A DNA stretch of 64,000 nucleotides from Rufibacter sp. LB8. GTDB taxonomy: Bacteria > Bacteroidota > Bacteroidia > Cytophagales > Hymenobacteraceae. Position 1 is the stretch's first letter; every line of letters starts with the position of its first letter. The notes beneath the pieces were generated by a model that saw nothing but the letters and a program-made list of their open reading frames with translations, searched no databases and had not been told where the DNA came from. The translations under genes and the position numbers were made by a program. Where the stretch lies: positions 4,217,001 through 4,281,000 of the forward strand of contig NZ_JADALJ010000001.1 of NCBI RefSeq assembly GCF_014876185.1. Reading direction: 5' to 3'. Shown in pieces: positions 1 to 8,052 of the stretch.

Positions 1-917
1 CCGTCACGGCCCTGGCCCAGTCTGTTGCCGTCATAAGAGAACCAAGAACCTGATTTCTGCACCACGCCCAGTTCTACGCCCAGATCCAGAATCTCACCTA
101 CTTTGGAGATACCTTCGCCATACATGATATCAAACTCCACTACTTTGAACGGAGGCGCCACCTTGTTTTTTACCACTTTCACCTTGGTGCGGTTACCGGT
201 AATGTTGTCTGGGCCTTCTTTGATCTGGCCAATTCTTCTGATGTCCAAACGTACAGAGGCGTAGAATTTAAGGGCGTTACCACCGGTGGTTGTCTCCGGG
301 TTCCCGAACATCACGCCAATCTTCTCCCGCAACTGGTTAATGAAGATACAGCAGCAACCGGTTTTGTTGATGGTACCGGTCAACTTACGAAGCGCCTGCG
401 ACATCAAACGTGCCTGAAGACCCATTTTGCTGTCACCCATGTCGCCTTCCAGTTCGCCTTTAGGCACCAGCGCGGCCACGGAGTCAATCACAATAATATC
501 AATAGCGCCGGAGGAGATCAAATGATCGGCAATCTCCAGTGCTTGCTCGCCGTTGTCTGGCTGCGCAATTAAAAGGTTCTCTGTGTCAATGCCCAGTTTC
601 TCGGCGTAGGCTTTGTCAAAGGCGTGCTCGGCGTCAATGAACGCGGCAATACCACCTTTTTTCTGCGCCTCGGCAATACAGTGCATAGTGAGCGTAGTTT
701 TACCGGAAGATTCTGGTCCGTAAATTTCTATCACCCGTCCGCGTGGAAGACCACCAATGCCCAGGGCAATGTCAAGCCCCAGGGAGCCGGTGGAAATGGC
801 GGGAACGTCAACTACCTGGGTATCGTTCAGCTTCATGACCGTTCCTTTTCCGTAGGTCTTGTCTAGCTTATCAATGGTAAGTTGGAGCGCTTTTAATTTT
901 TCGGTGTTTACACTCAT
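1..917 (-). CDS. recA: RecA recombinase, 3' part cut by window edge
   Basis: The reverse strand reads from ATG at 917 as a clear RecA that runs off the left edge, giving about 305 of the usual 340-350 residues. It is the ATP-dependent strand-exchange protein of homologous recombination. Visible signatures are the Walker A GPESSGKT at residues 67-74, the IDAEHAFD segment, the [11 protein letters not shown]alker B region, the LMSQALRKL segment and the INQLREKIG loop followed by ETTTGG. The missing part is the C-terminal tail. The next feature upstream is an IS1 element about 280 bp away. The 918-1200 gap holds no gene; a TTG-N20-TAATTTCA sequence in it only weakly resembles the Bacteroidetes promoter. 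Confidence 0.97.
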   Translation of the reverse strand, partial: MSVNTEKLKALQLTIDKLDKTYGKGTVMKLNDTQVVDVPAISTGSLGLDIALGIGGLPRGRVIEIYGPESSGKTTLTMHCIAEAQKKGGIAAFIDAEHAFDKAYAEKLGIDTENLLIAQPDNGEQALEIADHLISSGAIDIIVIDSVAALVPKGELEGDMGDSKMGLQARLMSQALRKLTGTINKTGCCCIFINQLREKIGVMFGNPETTTGGNALKFYASVRLDIRRIGQIKEGPDNITGNRTKVKVVKNKVAPPFKVVEFDIMYGEGISKVGEILDLGVELGVVQKSGSWFSYDGNRLGQGRD

Positions 918-1200
918 GTCTGTGTTTTTTCTTTGCTTTGTTTAGATGAAATTACTACTTCCTACGTCAATCTGCAAACGCTTGCCGCGGCGTTTCAGCT
1001 GCTTCCCAGACGCATGCCGGAGGTGTATAAAAGAAACACCCAAAGTACCGAAATTGTGCCATCATTTACTATTTTATTTAGCTTTATTTTTGGCTGACTT
1101 ACAGCGAAATGCTAATTAAAATAGCAAGGCGGTTTTTTGGTAAAGAATTAAAGTTTTGGTTGGGTTGAGTCTCTAGTATGCAACACCCTTCAGCCGTTTT

Positions 1201-1224
1201 GGTAGTGGTTTACAATGTATGATG
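1201..1224. repeat. IS1 left terminal inverted repeat
   Basis: GGTAGTGGTTTACAATGTAT plus GATG. It matches the reverse complement of 1964-1987 at 22 of 24 positions. The stop codon region of the transposase lies just inside it. Confidence 0.92.
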
Positions 1225-1926
1225 CTTTGATTTTTGGTTGTTTCGGTAGTTGAACATTAGGTTTAAGCTCGCATCATGGTTCTCCTTTTTCTTGGAGAAG
1301 CAGGTCGTTTTCCTGACCAGCCTCCTGTTCCTGGCCCTGAGGCAGGTATTTACCCCTTCTATATTTTTTGTGTAAGCCTTGCCCACCTTGTGTTTCTCTG
1401 TAGGTATCACCTGGGCGAAGGCTCTCCAATGGTCGGTGCAGTATTCTCCAATGTGTGCTTTCTCCAGCTTCTTGAGCAGCTTCCTCACAGTTGCTGCGCT
1501 CCTGGGGCCGCAACTGTAAGCCAAAACCTCATCCGTCTCGGGGCAGTAGGCATACAAAAGCCAGTACTTCCCTTTCCTGCGCCTGCCCACGTAGCTCCAG
1601 ACCTCGTCTATCTGCACCGACTCGTAGCAGCGCCGCGCCGGTGCGATGCTGAGTCGGCTGCCTTGCCGGCACAGGTTGTCCAGTATGCACTTGCGGCTCA
1701 CCCCCAGCAGCGCCTCTATGTCGCGGATGCCGTTGTTGCGCTCCAAAAGCCGCACCATTAGCTGCTTTGTGGCCGGATCGGCGCCTTTGTACTGGTACGT
1801 GGCCTGGAACTGCTTTCTGCAGCTGTGGCATAGCAGGTTCTGGGCACCGTTCTTTTTCTTTCCGTTTTTTACTACCTTACTGCTCTGGCAGTGGGGACAG
1901 TTTATTTTGATGAGGACTTCGAACAT
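1210..1926 (-). CDS. IS1-family transposase, single-frame
   Basis: This 238-residue transposase carries out cut or copy transposition of the surrounding IS. The N-terminus has a zinc-ribbon-like region (CPHCQSSKVV, then CHSC about 20 residues later) matching InsA, followed by a helix-turn-helix region (RDIEALLGVSRKCI). The C-terminal part resembles InsB: IDEVWSYVG, a TDHWRAF segment, and the NIEGVN...LRARNRRLVRKT region that provides the last acidic residue. Classical IS1 makes this protein by frameshifting between insA and insB; here both parts lie in one continuous frame, as in several non-enterobacterial IS1 members. The start at 1926 is close inside the right inverted repeat. Confidence 0.92.
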   Translation of the reverse strand: MFEVLIKINCPHCQSSKVVKNGKKKNGAQNLLCHSCRKQFQATYQYKGADPATKQLMVRLLERNNGIRDIEALLGVSRKCILDNLCRQGSRLSIAPARRCYESVQIDEVWSYVGRRRKGKYWLLYAYCPETDEVLAYSCGPRSAATVRKLLKKLEKAHIGEYCTDHWRAFAQVIPTEKHKVGKAYTKNIEGVNTCLRARNRRLVRKTTCFSKKKENHDASLNLMFNYRNNQKSKHHTL

Positions 1927-1963
1927 TCCATCATCTTAAACAACTCACTGTCAGCTTTTATCC

Positions 1964-1987
1964 CATCATACTTTCTAAACCACTACC
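1964..1987. repeat. IS1 right terminal inverted repeat
   Basis: The mate of 1201-1224. The direct repeat GCCGTTTT follows immediately at 1988-1995 and also precedes the left end at 1193-1200. Confidence 0.92.
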
Positions 1988-2085
1988 GCCGTTTTTAGTT
2001 ACGTGGCGCGCAGAAATTTTGGCTTTAACGCTGTAGAAATTAAGCCTTTTGGCTTACCATACTTTACCGGAAAGGCAGGCACAGG

Positions 2086-2114
2086 TTGGGGCGTCACAAT
2101 TCTGATTATCTTTA
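2086..2114 (+). promoter_or_regulatory. Candidate Bacteroidetes-type promoter for the barrel gene
   Basis: TTG at 2086-2088, an 18-bp spacer and TATCTTTA at 2107-2114 resemble the TTG-N19-TAnnTTTG consensus of the Bacteroidetes primary sigma factor. It lies 83 bp before the ATG at 2197. Sequence match only. Confidence 0.4.
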
Positions 2115-2196
2115 ACGTTCAACTAGCTTTTTGATTGGCCTGGCAGGCAGCCCCTTGTAGTCTGTCTTGGACCTTTTCTGCACGTGATTCTGCTGT

Positions 2197-3366
2197 ATGT
2201 CAACTAAACACCTTTTACTGGCTCTGGGAGCCTTTTTTGTCTGTGGCCAGGCCGTGGCGCAGCTAGACAACCGGGCGCTGGAAGCCAAACAACCCGTAAA
2301 ACCTGCGCAAGCGGGGGAGTTGCAGTTGGGCCTGAGCGCGCTGGGCTACCAGAAAAACAACGAGTACTTCAATGACATTGCGGAAGGCTACACGCTGTTT
2401 GGCTACCACCTCAACCCTCGCCTCACGTATTTCGCGTCTGAGCATGTACGGGTAGACGCCGGCGTGCAGGTGCAGAAGGACTTTGGCTCCAAGCGGTATT
2501 CGCTCATGCAGCCCACCTTCACCATCAGGTATGAGAAAGACGACATAGCGCTGATTTTTGGGACGCTGCAGGGCAACGTGCACCACGGCTACATTGAGCC
2601 GCTGTATGACTTTGAGCGCCTCATGACCAACCGCCTGGAGAACGGCCTGCAAGTGCTCATCAACAAGCCCAACGCCAAGGTAGACATCTGGCTTGACTGG
2701 CAGCGCTATCTGCAGCGGTTTGACCCGTTCCAGGAAGAAGTGGCCGGCGGTGTTTCAGCGGAGCTGGGTTTGTACCGCACGCCAGTTTCGCTCTCATTTC
2801 CGGAACAGAAGCCAAAAACGGAAACCTACATTGGCCTGCCCTTGCAATTCACGGCCCAGCACCGCGGCGGGCAGATAGACATGACCGAATTACCGCTGGT
2901 GACCCTAGCCAACGTGGCCGCTGGTCTGGTGATCAGGAAAACCTATGATAGAAAAGTGTTGAAAGCGCTGCATTTTCAGCCGTACGTGGTGGGCTGGAAG
3001 GATTTCTCCAACGTAACGGAATTCCCTTTTCAGCAGGGCGGCGGTATTTACCTGAACGCGGGCATTGATACCAAATACCAGAACGTGATGCTGAGTTACT
3101 GGCGCGGCAGCGGGTATTACGCAGAGTTGGGCGGCAAACTGTTTTCTTCGGTGTCCAACAATTTCAAGACGCCTGCCTTTACAGACAAAACCCGCCAACT
3201 CCTGATTTTACGCTTTCTGCACGACCTGAACCTCATGGACGGCCTCACGCTCACCATGCGCCTGGAGCCTTACCTAGACCTGGACCGGCCCGAACTGGAA
3301 TTCGCTAACAGCCTCTACCTGAACTTTAACACCGATATTTTCCTGGCGCGGCTCAAGAAAAGATAA
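2197..3366 (+). CDS. Predicted outer-membrane beta-barrel protein, function unknown
   Basis: A 389-residue protein with a clear Sec signal peptide (about 1-21, ending GQAVAQ). The mature part is rich in alternating polar/hydrophobic stretches and aromatic residues (SYWRGSGYYAELGGKLF, YIGLPLQF), typical of outer-membrane barrels, and ends with strand-like segments before ARLKKR. I do not recognise a named family and cannot assign a substrate. It stands alone, with IS1 upstream and a convergent GNAT gene downstream. A dispersed palindrome begins one base after the stop codon. Confidence 0.72.
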   Translation: MSTKHLLLALGAFFVCGQAVAQLDNRALEAKQPVKPAQAGELQLGLSALGYQKNNEYFNDIAEGYTLFGYHLNPRLTYFASEHVRVDAGVQVQKDFGSKRYSLMQPTFTIRYEKDDIALIFGTLQGNVHHGYIEPLYDFERLMTNRLENGLQVLINKPNAKVDIWLDWQRYLQRFDPFQEEVAGGVSAELGLYRTPVSLSFPEQKPKTETYIGLPLQFTAQHRGGQIDMTELPLVTLANVAAGLVIRKTYDRKVLKALHFQPYVVGWKDFSNVTEFPFQQGGGIYLNAGIDTKYQNVMLSYWRGSGYYAELGGKLFSSVSNNFKTPAFTDKTRQLLILRFLHDLNLMDGLTLTMRLEPYLDLDRPELEFANSLYLNFNTDIFLARLKKR

Positions 3367-3367
3367 G

Positions 3368-3407
3368 CCGTTTTCGGACTCATTTCCAGAAATGAGCCCG
3401 AAAACGG
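3368..3407. repeat. Dispersed palindrome copy 1 (A/A')
   Basis: A near-perfect 40-bp palindrome starting CCGTTTTCGG and ending CCCGAAAACGG. It starts one base after the barrel gene's stop codon, between convergent genes, where it could serve as a two-way terminator. Confidence 0.9.
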
Positions 3408-3433
3408 AAGGCGTTACTTGCGTGAAAGGAAAA

Positions 3434-4033
3434 TTACCGGTCTAGTGATTCCACCAGGTATTCATTGCGGTACAGCGTGTAGCAGTACACGTGGCGTTTC
3501 TCGCCGTTGCTGGTTTCATGGGCGGTGGGGGCCAGCATCTTGCGCTGGCTGAAACCGCTGCGCTCTGCTACGCGCTGGCTTTTGGTGTTTTCCTGGGCGC
3601 AGCGCACGTTAATGCTCGTCATCCGGAGTTCCTGAAACCCAAAGCGCAAGATTTCCTTCAGGGCCTCTGTGGCAAAGCCCTGGCCTTCCTGGCTGGCGTG
3701 CAGGTAATACCCCACTTCGGCGAACAGTTTTCCACGGGCCAGTCTTCTTAAAGAAATATCGCCAATATAGTCGCCGTTGTCTTTGCGCCAAAGCCCAAAA
3801 CCGTACAGATCGCCGCGCCGCCGCTGGGTGGTGAGCACATTGATGCGCTCCTGGGCGTCTTCCACGGTTTTCACGGCGCTGGTGCGGTCCGGGAAATCGG
3901 CTTTTAACCGGTCCAGGTTTTCCTGCAGCAGCTGGCAGAAAACCGCCGCCATCTCGGGCTTGTACGGCCGAAGCCACAGCCGCTCTGTTTCTAACTCAGT
4001 AACAAGAATAAAGGAAACAGGCGATGAGTGCAT
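3434..4033 (-). CDS. GNAT-family N-acetyltransferase (RimJ/RimL-like)
   Basis: A 199-residue acetyl-CoA-dependent acyltransferase of the RimJ/RimL type. It has the start motif ETERLWLRPY, a central GDYIGDISLRRL strand pair, the acetyl-CoA loop ASQEGQGFATEAL, the following LRFGFQELRMTSINVRC segment and the NTKSQRVAERSGF motif. I chose the ATG at 4033 (MHSSPVSF). A frame open to 4240 would add 69 residues with no resemblance to the family. The acceptor (protein N-terminus or small molecule) cannot be told. Convergent with the barrel gene; the 265 bp upstream hold no gene. Confidence 0.85.
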   Translation of the reverse strand: MHSSPVSFILVTELETERLWLRPYKPEMAAVFCQLLQENLDRLKADFPDRTSAVKTVEDAQERINVLTTQRRRGDLYGFGLWRKDNGDYIGDISLRRLARGKLFAEVGYYLHASQEGQGFATEALKEILRFGFQELRMTSINVRCAQENTKSQRVAERSGFSQRKMLAPTAHETSNGEKRHVYCYTLYRNEYLVESLDR

Positions 4034-4298
4034 ATGAAAGCCGCTGGTTTTTCTCCTTCTCTCTACGCATCTACCTATGCCTGGATAACGAGCCATGGCC
4101 GGTTTCTGCAAAATAATTTTTACCGGAGAAGCACGTGAAACCAAGGCGCAGAAAGTACTGATTGCAATTCCTTGACCCTCAGCGGCTAGAAAAACTACTA
4201 TTGGTATAAATACGTAGAAGCATTTTCTTACCCCGCACACCTAATCCCGGCAGTTTGGCAGCATCTTTTCTCCACCTGGCTTCGGCTTTTCTATTTAC

Positions 4299-5216
4299 AT
4301 GACCACCAAAAAGTACGTTCGCTCTCTGCAGGAATACGGCCGTGGCATTATAGGCGGGCTGTTGTTCAGTTTGCCCATGCTCTACACCATGGAGGTCTGG
4401 TGGACCAGCTTTGACGTGAAACCGTACCAATTGCTGCTGTACCTGCTGGTGACCTATGTGCTGCTGCTGGCTTATAATACCTATGCCGGGCTTCGGGCCA
4501 CCGCCTCCTGGAAAGAGATTGCCATTGACTCTGTGGAAGAGATGGGGCTGGGGCTGGTCTTGTCTTTTGTTTTTCTGTGGCTGTTGGGGCAGTTTAACCC
4601 AGAGGCCATGTCGTTTGAGCGCTTGGTGTACCTCACAGTGGTGGAGGCCATGCCCATTGCCATTGGCGTATCTGTGGGCACGGCGCAGTTAGGTGCCTCT
4701 GCCCAGGACGAGGAAGAAGACCAGGAAGATGCCCCAGAAGCCGAACCCAACGCGCCGTCCCCAGACCGGGAAAGCCTGCTGGAGCAGATTATGCTGGCCA
4801 CCTGCGCTGGCATGCTGTTCGGCGCCAACATAGCCCCAACTGATGAAGTGCTGGAGATTGGCCTGAGCGCCACGCCTTTCCAGTTGCTGCTGTTGGTGTT
4901 GGTATCTTTGGTATTGAGCGCCAGCGTACTGTTTTACATAGAATTCAAAGGAACCGCCAAGTCCAAATCGCAACCACGGCCTGGGTTTATTGACGTGGCC
5001 AGCGGCCTGAGCGTGACTTACGCAGTGGCCTTTTTGGTGTCTGCCGGGGTGCTGTGGTTTTTTGGCCGGTTTGAAGGAGGCAGTTGGGAAACTGGGATAA
5101 AAGTAACCATTGTGCTCACCGTGGTGACCTCTTTGGGGGCTTCGGCGGGCAGGTTCCTGCTGGACCAGGAATTTATGGACAATGAAGACGAAGAACATGA
5201 AAAAGAGCCTTCTTGA
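4299..5216 (+). CDS. TIGR02587-type integral membrane protein
   Basis: A 305-residue protein with about seven or eight hydrophobic segments. An acidic cytoplasmic loop (about 134-155: QDEEEDQEDAPEAEPNAPSP) splits it into two membrane halves, and the C-terminus is acidic (DNEDEEHEKE). The pattern, and the partner gene that follows and overlaps, match the paired families TIGR02587/TIGR02588 of unknown function. The gene overlaps its neighbour by up to 35 bp, which implies translational coupling. No catalytic motif is visible. Family assignment is from memory of the pair, not from a search. Confidence 0.75.
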   Translation: MTTKKYVRSLQEYGRGIIGGLLFSLPMLYTMEVWWTSFDVKPYQLLLYLLVTYVLLLAYNTYAGLRATASWKEIAIDSVEEMGLGLVLSFVFLWLLGQFNPEAMSFERLVYLTVVEAMPIAIGVSVGTAQLGASAQDEEEDQEDAPEAEPNAPSPDRESLLEQIMLATCAGMLFGANIAPTDEVLEIGLSATPFQLLLLVLVSLVLSASVLFYIEFKGTAKSKSQPRPGFIDVASGLSVTYAVAFLVSAGVLWFFGRFEGGSWETGIKVTIVLTVVTSLGASAGRFLLDQEFMDNEDEEHEKEPS

Positions 5217-5574
5217 GTGGGTGGTGTTTGGTGTCAGCACCGCGCTGATCCTCGCCTTGATTGCCTACCTCAGCGTGAAAACCTACCATTACCAAGACAC
5301 GCCGCCAGACTTGCAGGTGCGCCTTATTCCAGAACAAGGAAAACAGGACCAGAACATTTACCGCGTGGAACTGGAAAACCTGGGCGAGCAGGTAGCGGAG
5401 AATGTGGCCGTGGAAGTGATGTTAGAGCAGAACGGCCAGGAACTGGAGACCACCCAGACCGCCTTTCCCATGGCGCCCAACGGCAGCGTAAAGCAAGCCT
5501 GGGTTACTTTCAGGACCACGCGCGCACCCGGGCAATCTACCAAGGTCCATATTTTAGGCTACAACAAACCCTAG
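5182..5574 (+). CDS. TIGR02588-type single-pass membrane protein
   Basis: A 130-residue protein with one N-terminal membrane segment (about 10-32) and an extracytoplasmic beta-rich domain (QNIYRVELENLGEQVAENVAVEV) that looks like an immunoglobulin-like or DUF11-like fold. It is the second member of the TIGR02587/TIGR02588 pair. Starts at 5182 and 5197 are both possible and both lie inside the preceding gene. A strong intrinsic terminator at 5611-5666 ends the two-gene operon. Function unknown. Confidence 0.75.
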   Translation: MKTKNMKKSLLEWVVFGVSTALILALIAYLSVKTYHYQDTPPDLQVRLIPEQGKQDQNIYRVELENLGEQVAENVAVEVMLEQNGQELETTQTAFPMAPNGSVKQAWVTFRTTRAPGQSTKVHILGYNKP

Positions 5575-5610
5575 GGCCACCTTATATTCAGCCTTTTCCT
5601 TGGGGAAAAC

Positions 5611-5666
5611 AAAAAATCCGGCCAGAGAAAACCTGTATCAATAGGATTCTCTGGCCGGATTTTTTT
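5611..5666. terminator. Strong bidirectional terminator
   Basis: A perfect 19-bp inverted repeat (5611-5629 with 5648-5666), AAAAAATCCGGCCAGAGAA, whose outer ends are A-rich on one side and T-rich on the other. It separates the convergent TIGR02588 gene and the gene at 5695-6123. Confidence 0.92.
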
Positions 5667-5694
5667 CTTCGGCAGAAGCCGCCACTACAAGATT

Positions 5695-6123
5695 TTATTT
5701 ATTGAGGAACGGGTAGTTGTACTGCAGCGGGCTGCCTAATTGCTGAAGACGGGCAATCACTTCCATGGAATGGGCAATCTCGTTGAAATACTCCAACCGT
5801 CTGATTAGTTGTTCTTTCAGGAGCACCGTGCCTTCGGGGGTGCGCAGGTAGGCGCGTTTGTCTTCCAAAATCTGGTGCATGGCCTCATACACGCGCTTGC
5901 TGTCTTTCATGAACAGGTCATGGAACTCAGAAAGGGCGTCAAAACCGTCTTTGGTCACTGTAAAGTCAAAGCCTTTGTGGTTGAGCACGTCGCAGAGCAG
6001 GTTCACCTCCAGGGGCATAGTGATGTGGTAGGGCGTGGTGCGCACGTCCAGCCCTTTTTTTATGTACCCGAAGATGATGTCCAGGTTGTTCTCAAAGCGT
6101 TCGTAGAGCGCGGCTGCTTCCAT
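5695..6123 (-). CDS. Hypothetical helical protein
   Basis: A 142-residue soluble protein, predicted mostly alpha-helical from its composition (ALYERFENNLDIIFGYIKK, RRLEYFNEIAHSMEVIARLQ), without signal peptide or membrane segment. No family recognised. It is followed by the strong terminator at 5611-5666 and lies 72 bp downstream of the FAD-binding enzyme gene on the same strand. The two may be co-transcribed, but nothing links their functions. Confidence 0.65.
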   Translation of the reverse strand: MEAAALYERFENNLDIIFGYIKKGLDVRTTPYHITMPLEVNLLCDVLNHKGFDFTVTKDGFDALSEFHDLFMKDSKRVYEAMHQILEDKRAYLRTPEGTVLLKEQLIRRLEYFNEIAHSMEVIARLQQLGSPLQYNYPFLNK

Positions 6124-6195
6124 GGTGTGGGTTGGTGGTTACGGTAATTAAACAAAAGTACGCAAGGTTCTTCTCTTTTTCACCCCGGCGGGGCA

Positions 6196-7614
6196 TTAAG
6201 ATGACAGGGCCTGGGGCGTTTTTGGCTCCGTTTCCAGAAATGAGCCCGAAAACAGAAGTTCCCGCGCCAAGGCTTGGGCCTGTTGCCTGAGTTCTGGTAC
6301 GGCGTTGGACTCCCACAGTTCGCCGCGCATGGTGGCCCCCAGCGTGAACAACCCGGGCACCGGTTTGCCGGCCCGGTCCAGCAACTGCCCGTGGGCGGTG
6401 GCGTTCACCCCAATGCCCAACGGGTGCGGCTGCAGCAAGCCCTGTGTTTTGAGGGAAGAAATAAGCGGGTCTGTAAGGTGTTGGTAGTTCTGCTGCGGCC
6501 CGGTGCACGTCACCAGTCGGCTCACGTCTAGCTCCCAAAGTCCGGTTTTTGATTGAATGGCCAACTGAAGGCCCTGCGCCCCAGTGGAGACCGCCTGCAA
6601 CCGGCCTGCTGTAATCTGCAACTGCCCGCGCGTAATGGCCTCCTGCACTACCTGGTGCACCTGCGGCGGTAACCTATGGCGCGCCACCGCCCACAAGGAG
6701 CCGAAGCGCCGCATGAATCTTTTTTTGTCTGGCAAAGAAAAACGGCGCCACAACTGTTGGGTGTGCGGCCTGATGCCGTTGACCAAGCGCTCCCAACTGT
6801 GTTTGCCGTGCTGCCGGCGGGCTTGGTTAAACAGGTTGAGCACTTCGGGCAAGGAAGAAGCTTTCTCTACCTTTTGGCTAAAAACTGAGTCTGATTCGGC
6901 GGTCTGGTAGGGGCGGGGCAGCAGGCCGTTGCTGGAGATGGCATGAATCTTCCCTTGAAAGCCAGTTTCCAGCAAGCCCATGATAATGTCAATGCTGGTG
7001 AGGCCGGTGCCCAACAGCGCAATGGTGTCTTGGTCGGTAAGGCCGTGCCAGGCCTGAGGCACCCAAGGGTCTGGGAAAAAATGGGAGTTCACCGCCTCCT
7101 GCGGAATCTGGCAGCGCAGCGCGGCCGGCAAGAAATTCCCGGTGGCCAGCACCACCTGCTGCGCTTTCAGGGTCTGGCCATTGGTCAAGGTAAGCGCGTA
7201 TTGACCATCAGGCGTTGCTTTGCAGCCGTTAGCCTTGGTAGAAAGAACTTCTATTTTATGAAATCCGCTGGCAGCCTGTATGGTTTCCTTCAGAATTTCC
7301 TCCAGGTACAAACCATATTGGCGGCGGGGCATGAAAGACGTTTCCAGTTCTGCCGCAGGTACGTTCGCAAACGCAGGCTGCCGCTGAAGCCAGTCCACGA
7401 AATGATGGGGTTGGTCTGGGAAAGCGCTCATGCGGCCGGCGTGCACATTCAACAGAAACACATCTGAGGCCGCCGAATACGCAATACCCTTGCCCGTGGG
7501 GTAGCCGTCATTGACCAGGCAGAGGTGGAGCGCCGTTTCTTGTTGCCGAAGCAATTGCACGGCCACCATGGTCCCGCTGAAACCTCCTCCTACTATGGCT
7601 ATGACTGTTTGCAT
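6196..7614 (-). CDS. FAD/NAD(P)-binding oxidoreductase (COG4529-like)
   Basis: A 472-residue flavoprotein. It opens with a dinucleotide-binding GxGxxG-type motif (IAIVGGGFSGTMVA, 5-18), then GKGIAYS and the NVHAGRMSAFPDQP segment typical of the NAD_binding_9 / HpxO-like group. A second nucleotide-binding motif, LLGTGLTSIDIIM, lies near residue 200, with VTCTGPQQNY further on. Substrate unknown. The last 19 or so residues (FSGSFLETEPKTPQALSS) are encoded by and just after a copy of the dispersed palindrome (6217-6256), so the natural C-terminus has probably been replaced or extended by that repeat. Start ATG at 7614 directly precedes the motif. Confidence 0.82.
   Translation of the reverse strand: MQTVIAIVGGGFSGTMVAVQLLRQQETALHLCLVNDGYPTGKGIAYSAASDVFLLNVHAGRMSAFPDQPHHFVDWLQRQPAFANVPAAELETSFMPRRQYGLYLEEILKETIQAASGFHKIEVLSTKANGCKATPDGQYALTLTNGQTLKAQQVVLATGNFLPAALRCQIPQEAVNSHFFPDPWVPQAWHGLTDQDTIALLGTGLTSIDIIMGLLETGFQGKIHAISSNGLLPRPYQTAESDSVFSQKVEKASSLPEVLNLFNQARRQHGKHSWERLVNGIRPHTQQLWRRFSLPDKKRFMRRFGSLWAVARHRLPPQVHQVVQEAITRGQLQITAGRLQAVSTGAQGLQLAIQSKTGLWELDVSRLVTCTGPQQNYQHLTDPLISSLKTQGLLQPHPLGIGVNATAHGQLLDRAGKPVPGLFTLGATMRGELWESNAVPELRQQAQALARELLFSGSFLETEPKTPQALSS
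6217..6256. repeat. Dispersed palindrome copy 2 (B/A'), inside a coding region
   Basis: Left arm of the TTTTTGGCTCCGTTT version, right arm AAATGAGCCCGAAAACAG. It lies wholly within the FAD enzyme's reading frame and supplies its penultimate codons (FSGSFLETEPKT). Confidence 0.88.
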
Positions 7615-7813
7615 ACAACTGGCTGATACCTATTAAAACCTTGGAATTCCCTGGCCTCCACCTAGCCTTACAGCTTAATCACTGCAGGATAATGGGTGTA
7701 GGCACGCGCCAATATACACCTTAAAACAGAATTGAAATGTAGGTTAGCAGGCGCGAATGCCTGTCAAACTCCAAAAGAAGAAAAAAGGTTGGGGCAAATT
7801 AGGGACGGAAAAG

Positions 7814-7853
7814 CCGTTTTCGGGCTCATTATCAGAAATGAGCCCAAAAACGG
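7814..7853. repeat. Dispersed palindrome copy 3 (A/A')
   Basis: CCGTTTTCGGGCTCATT on the left and AAATGAGCCCAAAAACGG on the right, with a loop around ATCAG. It lies about 200 bp before the FAD gene start, away from any stop codon. Confidence 0.9.
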
Positions 7854-8010
7854 AAGAAGTGTTGTGTCCATAGCCAGTACCAACGTGGCCCTATGAAAAA
7901 GGAACGTCTCTATTAGCAAAGGCCTGTTTTCAAGGCAAAATTGCGCAAAAAGGGAAACGGTTTTTACTGTCTAGAACCACGTAGCTTACAGGGTACTGAC
8001 TGGCCTTCTC

Positions 8011-8050
8011 TGTTTTTGGCTTCGTTTTCAGAAATGAGCCCGAAAACGGA
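8011..8050. repeat. Dispersed palindrome copy 4 (B/A')
   Basis: Left arm TGTTTTTGGCTTCGTTTT, right arm GAAATGAGCCCGAAAACGGA. It ends two bases from the moxR stop codon, so it would form the 3' end of that transcript. Confidence 0.9.
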
Positions 8051-8052
8051 AA

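Larger units (their letters stand above)
1201..1987 (-). mobile_element. Complete IS1-family insertion sequence
   Basis: A 787-bp element is bounded by 24-bp terminal inverted repeats (1201-1224 and 1964-1987) that differ at two positions and start GGTAGTGGTTTA. It is flanked by an 8-bp direct repeat GCCGTTTT (1193-1200 and 1988-1995), which fits the 8-9 bp duplication made by IS1 elements. One transposase gene fills it on the minus strand. Intact ends, target duplication and open frame suggest a recent, possibly active insertion between recA and the barrel gene at 2197. Confidence 0.93.
7615..8052. other. Intergenic region with two palindromes
   Basis: 438 bp between the FAD enzyme start and the moxR stop. 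It contains palindrome copies at 7814-7853 and 8011-8050. I see no ORF, RNA gene or convincing promoter in the remainder. Confidence 0.7.

Noticed and set aside
624-866. An 80-residue plus-strand frame across recA
   Set aside because: Antisense shadow of the conserved recA coding sequence.
1276-1761. A 161-residue plus-strand frame inside the IS1 element
   Set aside because: It is antisense to the well-supported transposase, has no family resemblance and no promoter.
4034-4240. N-terminal extension of the GNAT protein
   Set aside because: The 69 extra residues have no resemblance to the family, and the conserved start motif follows the ATG at 4033.
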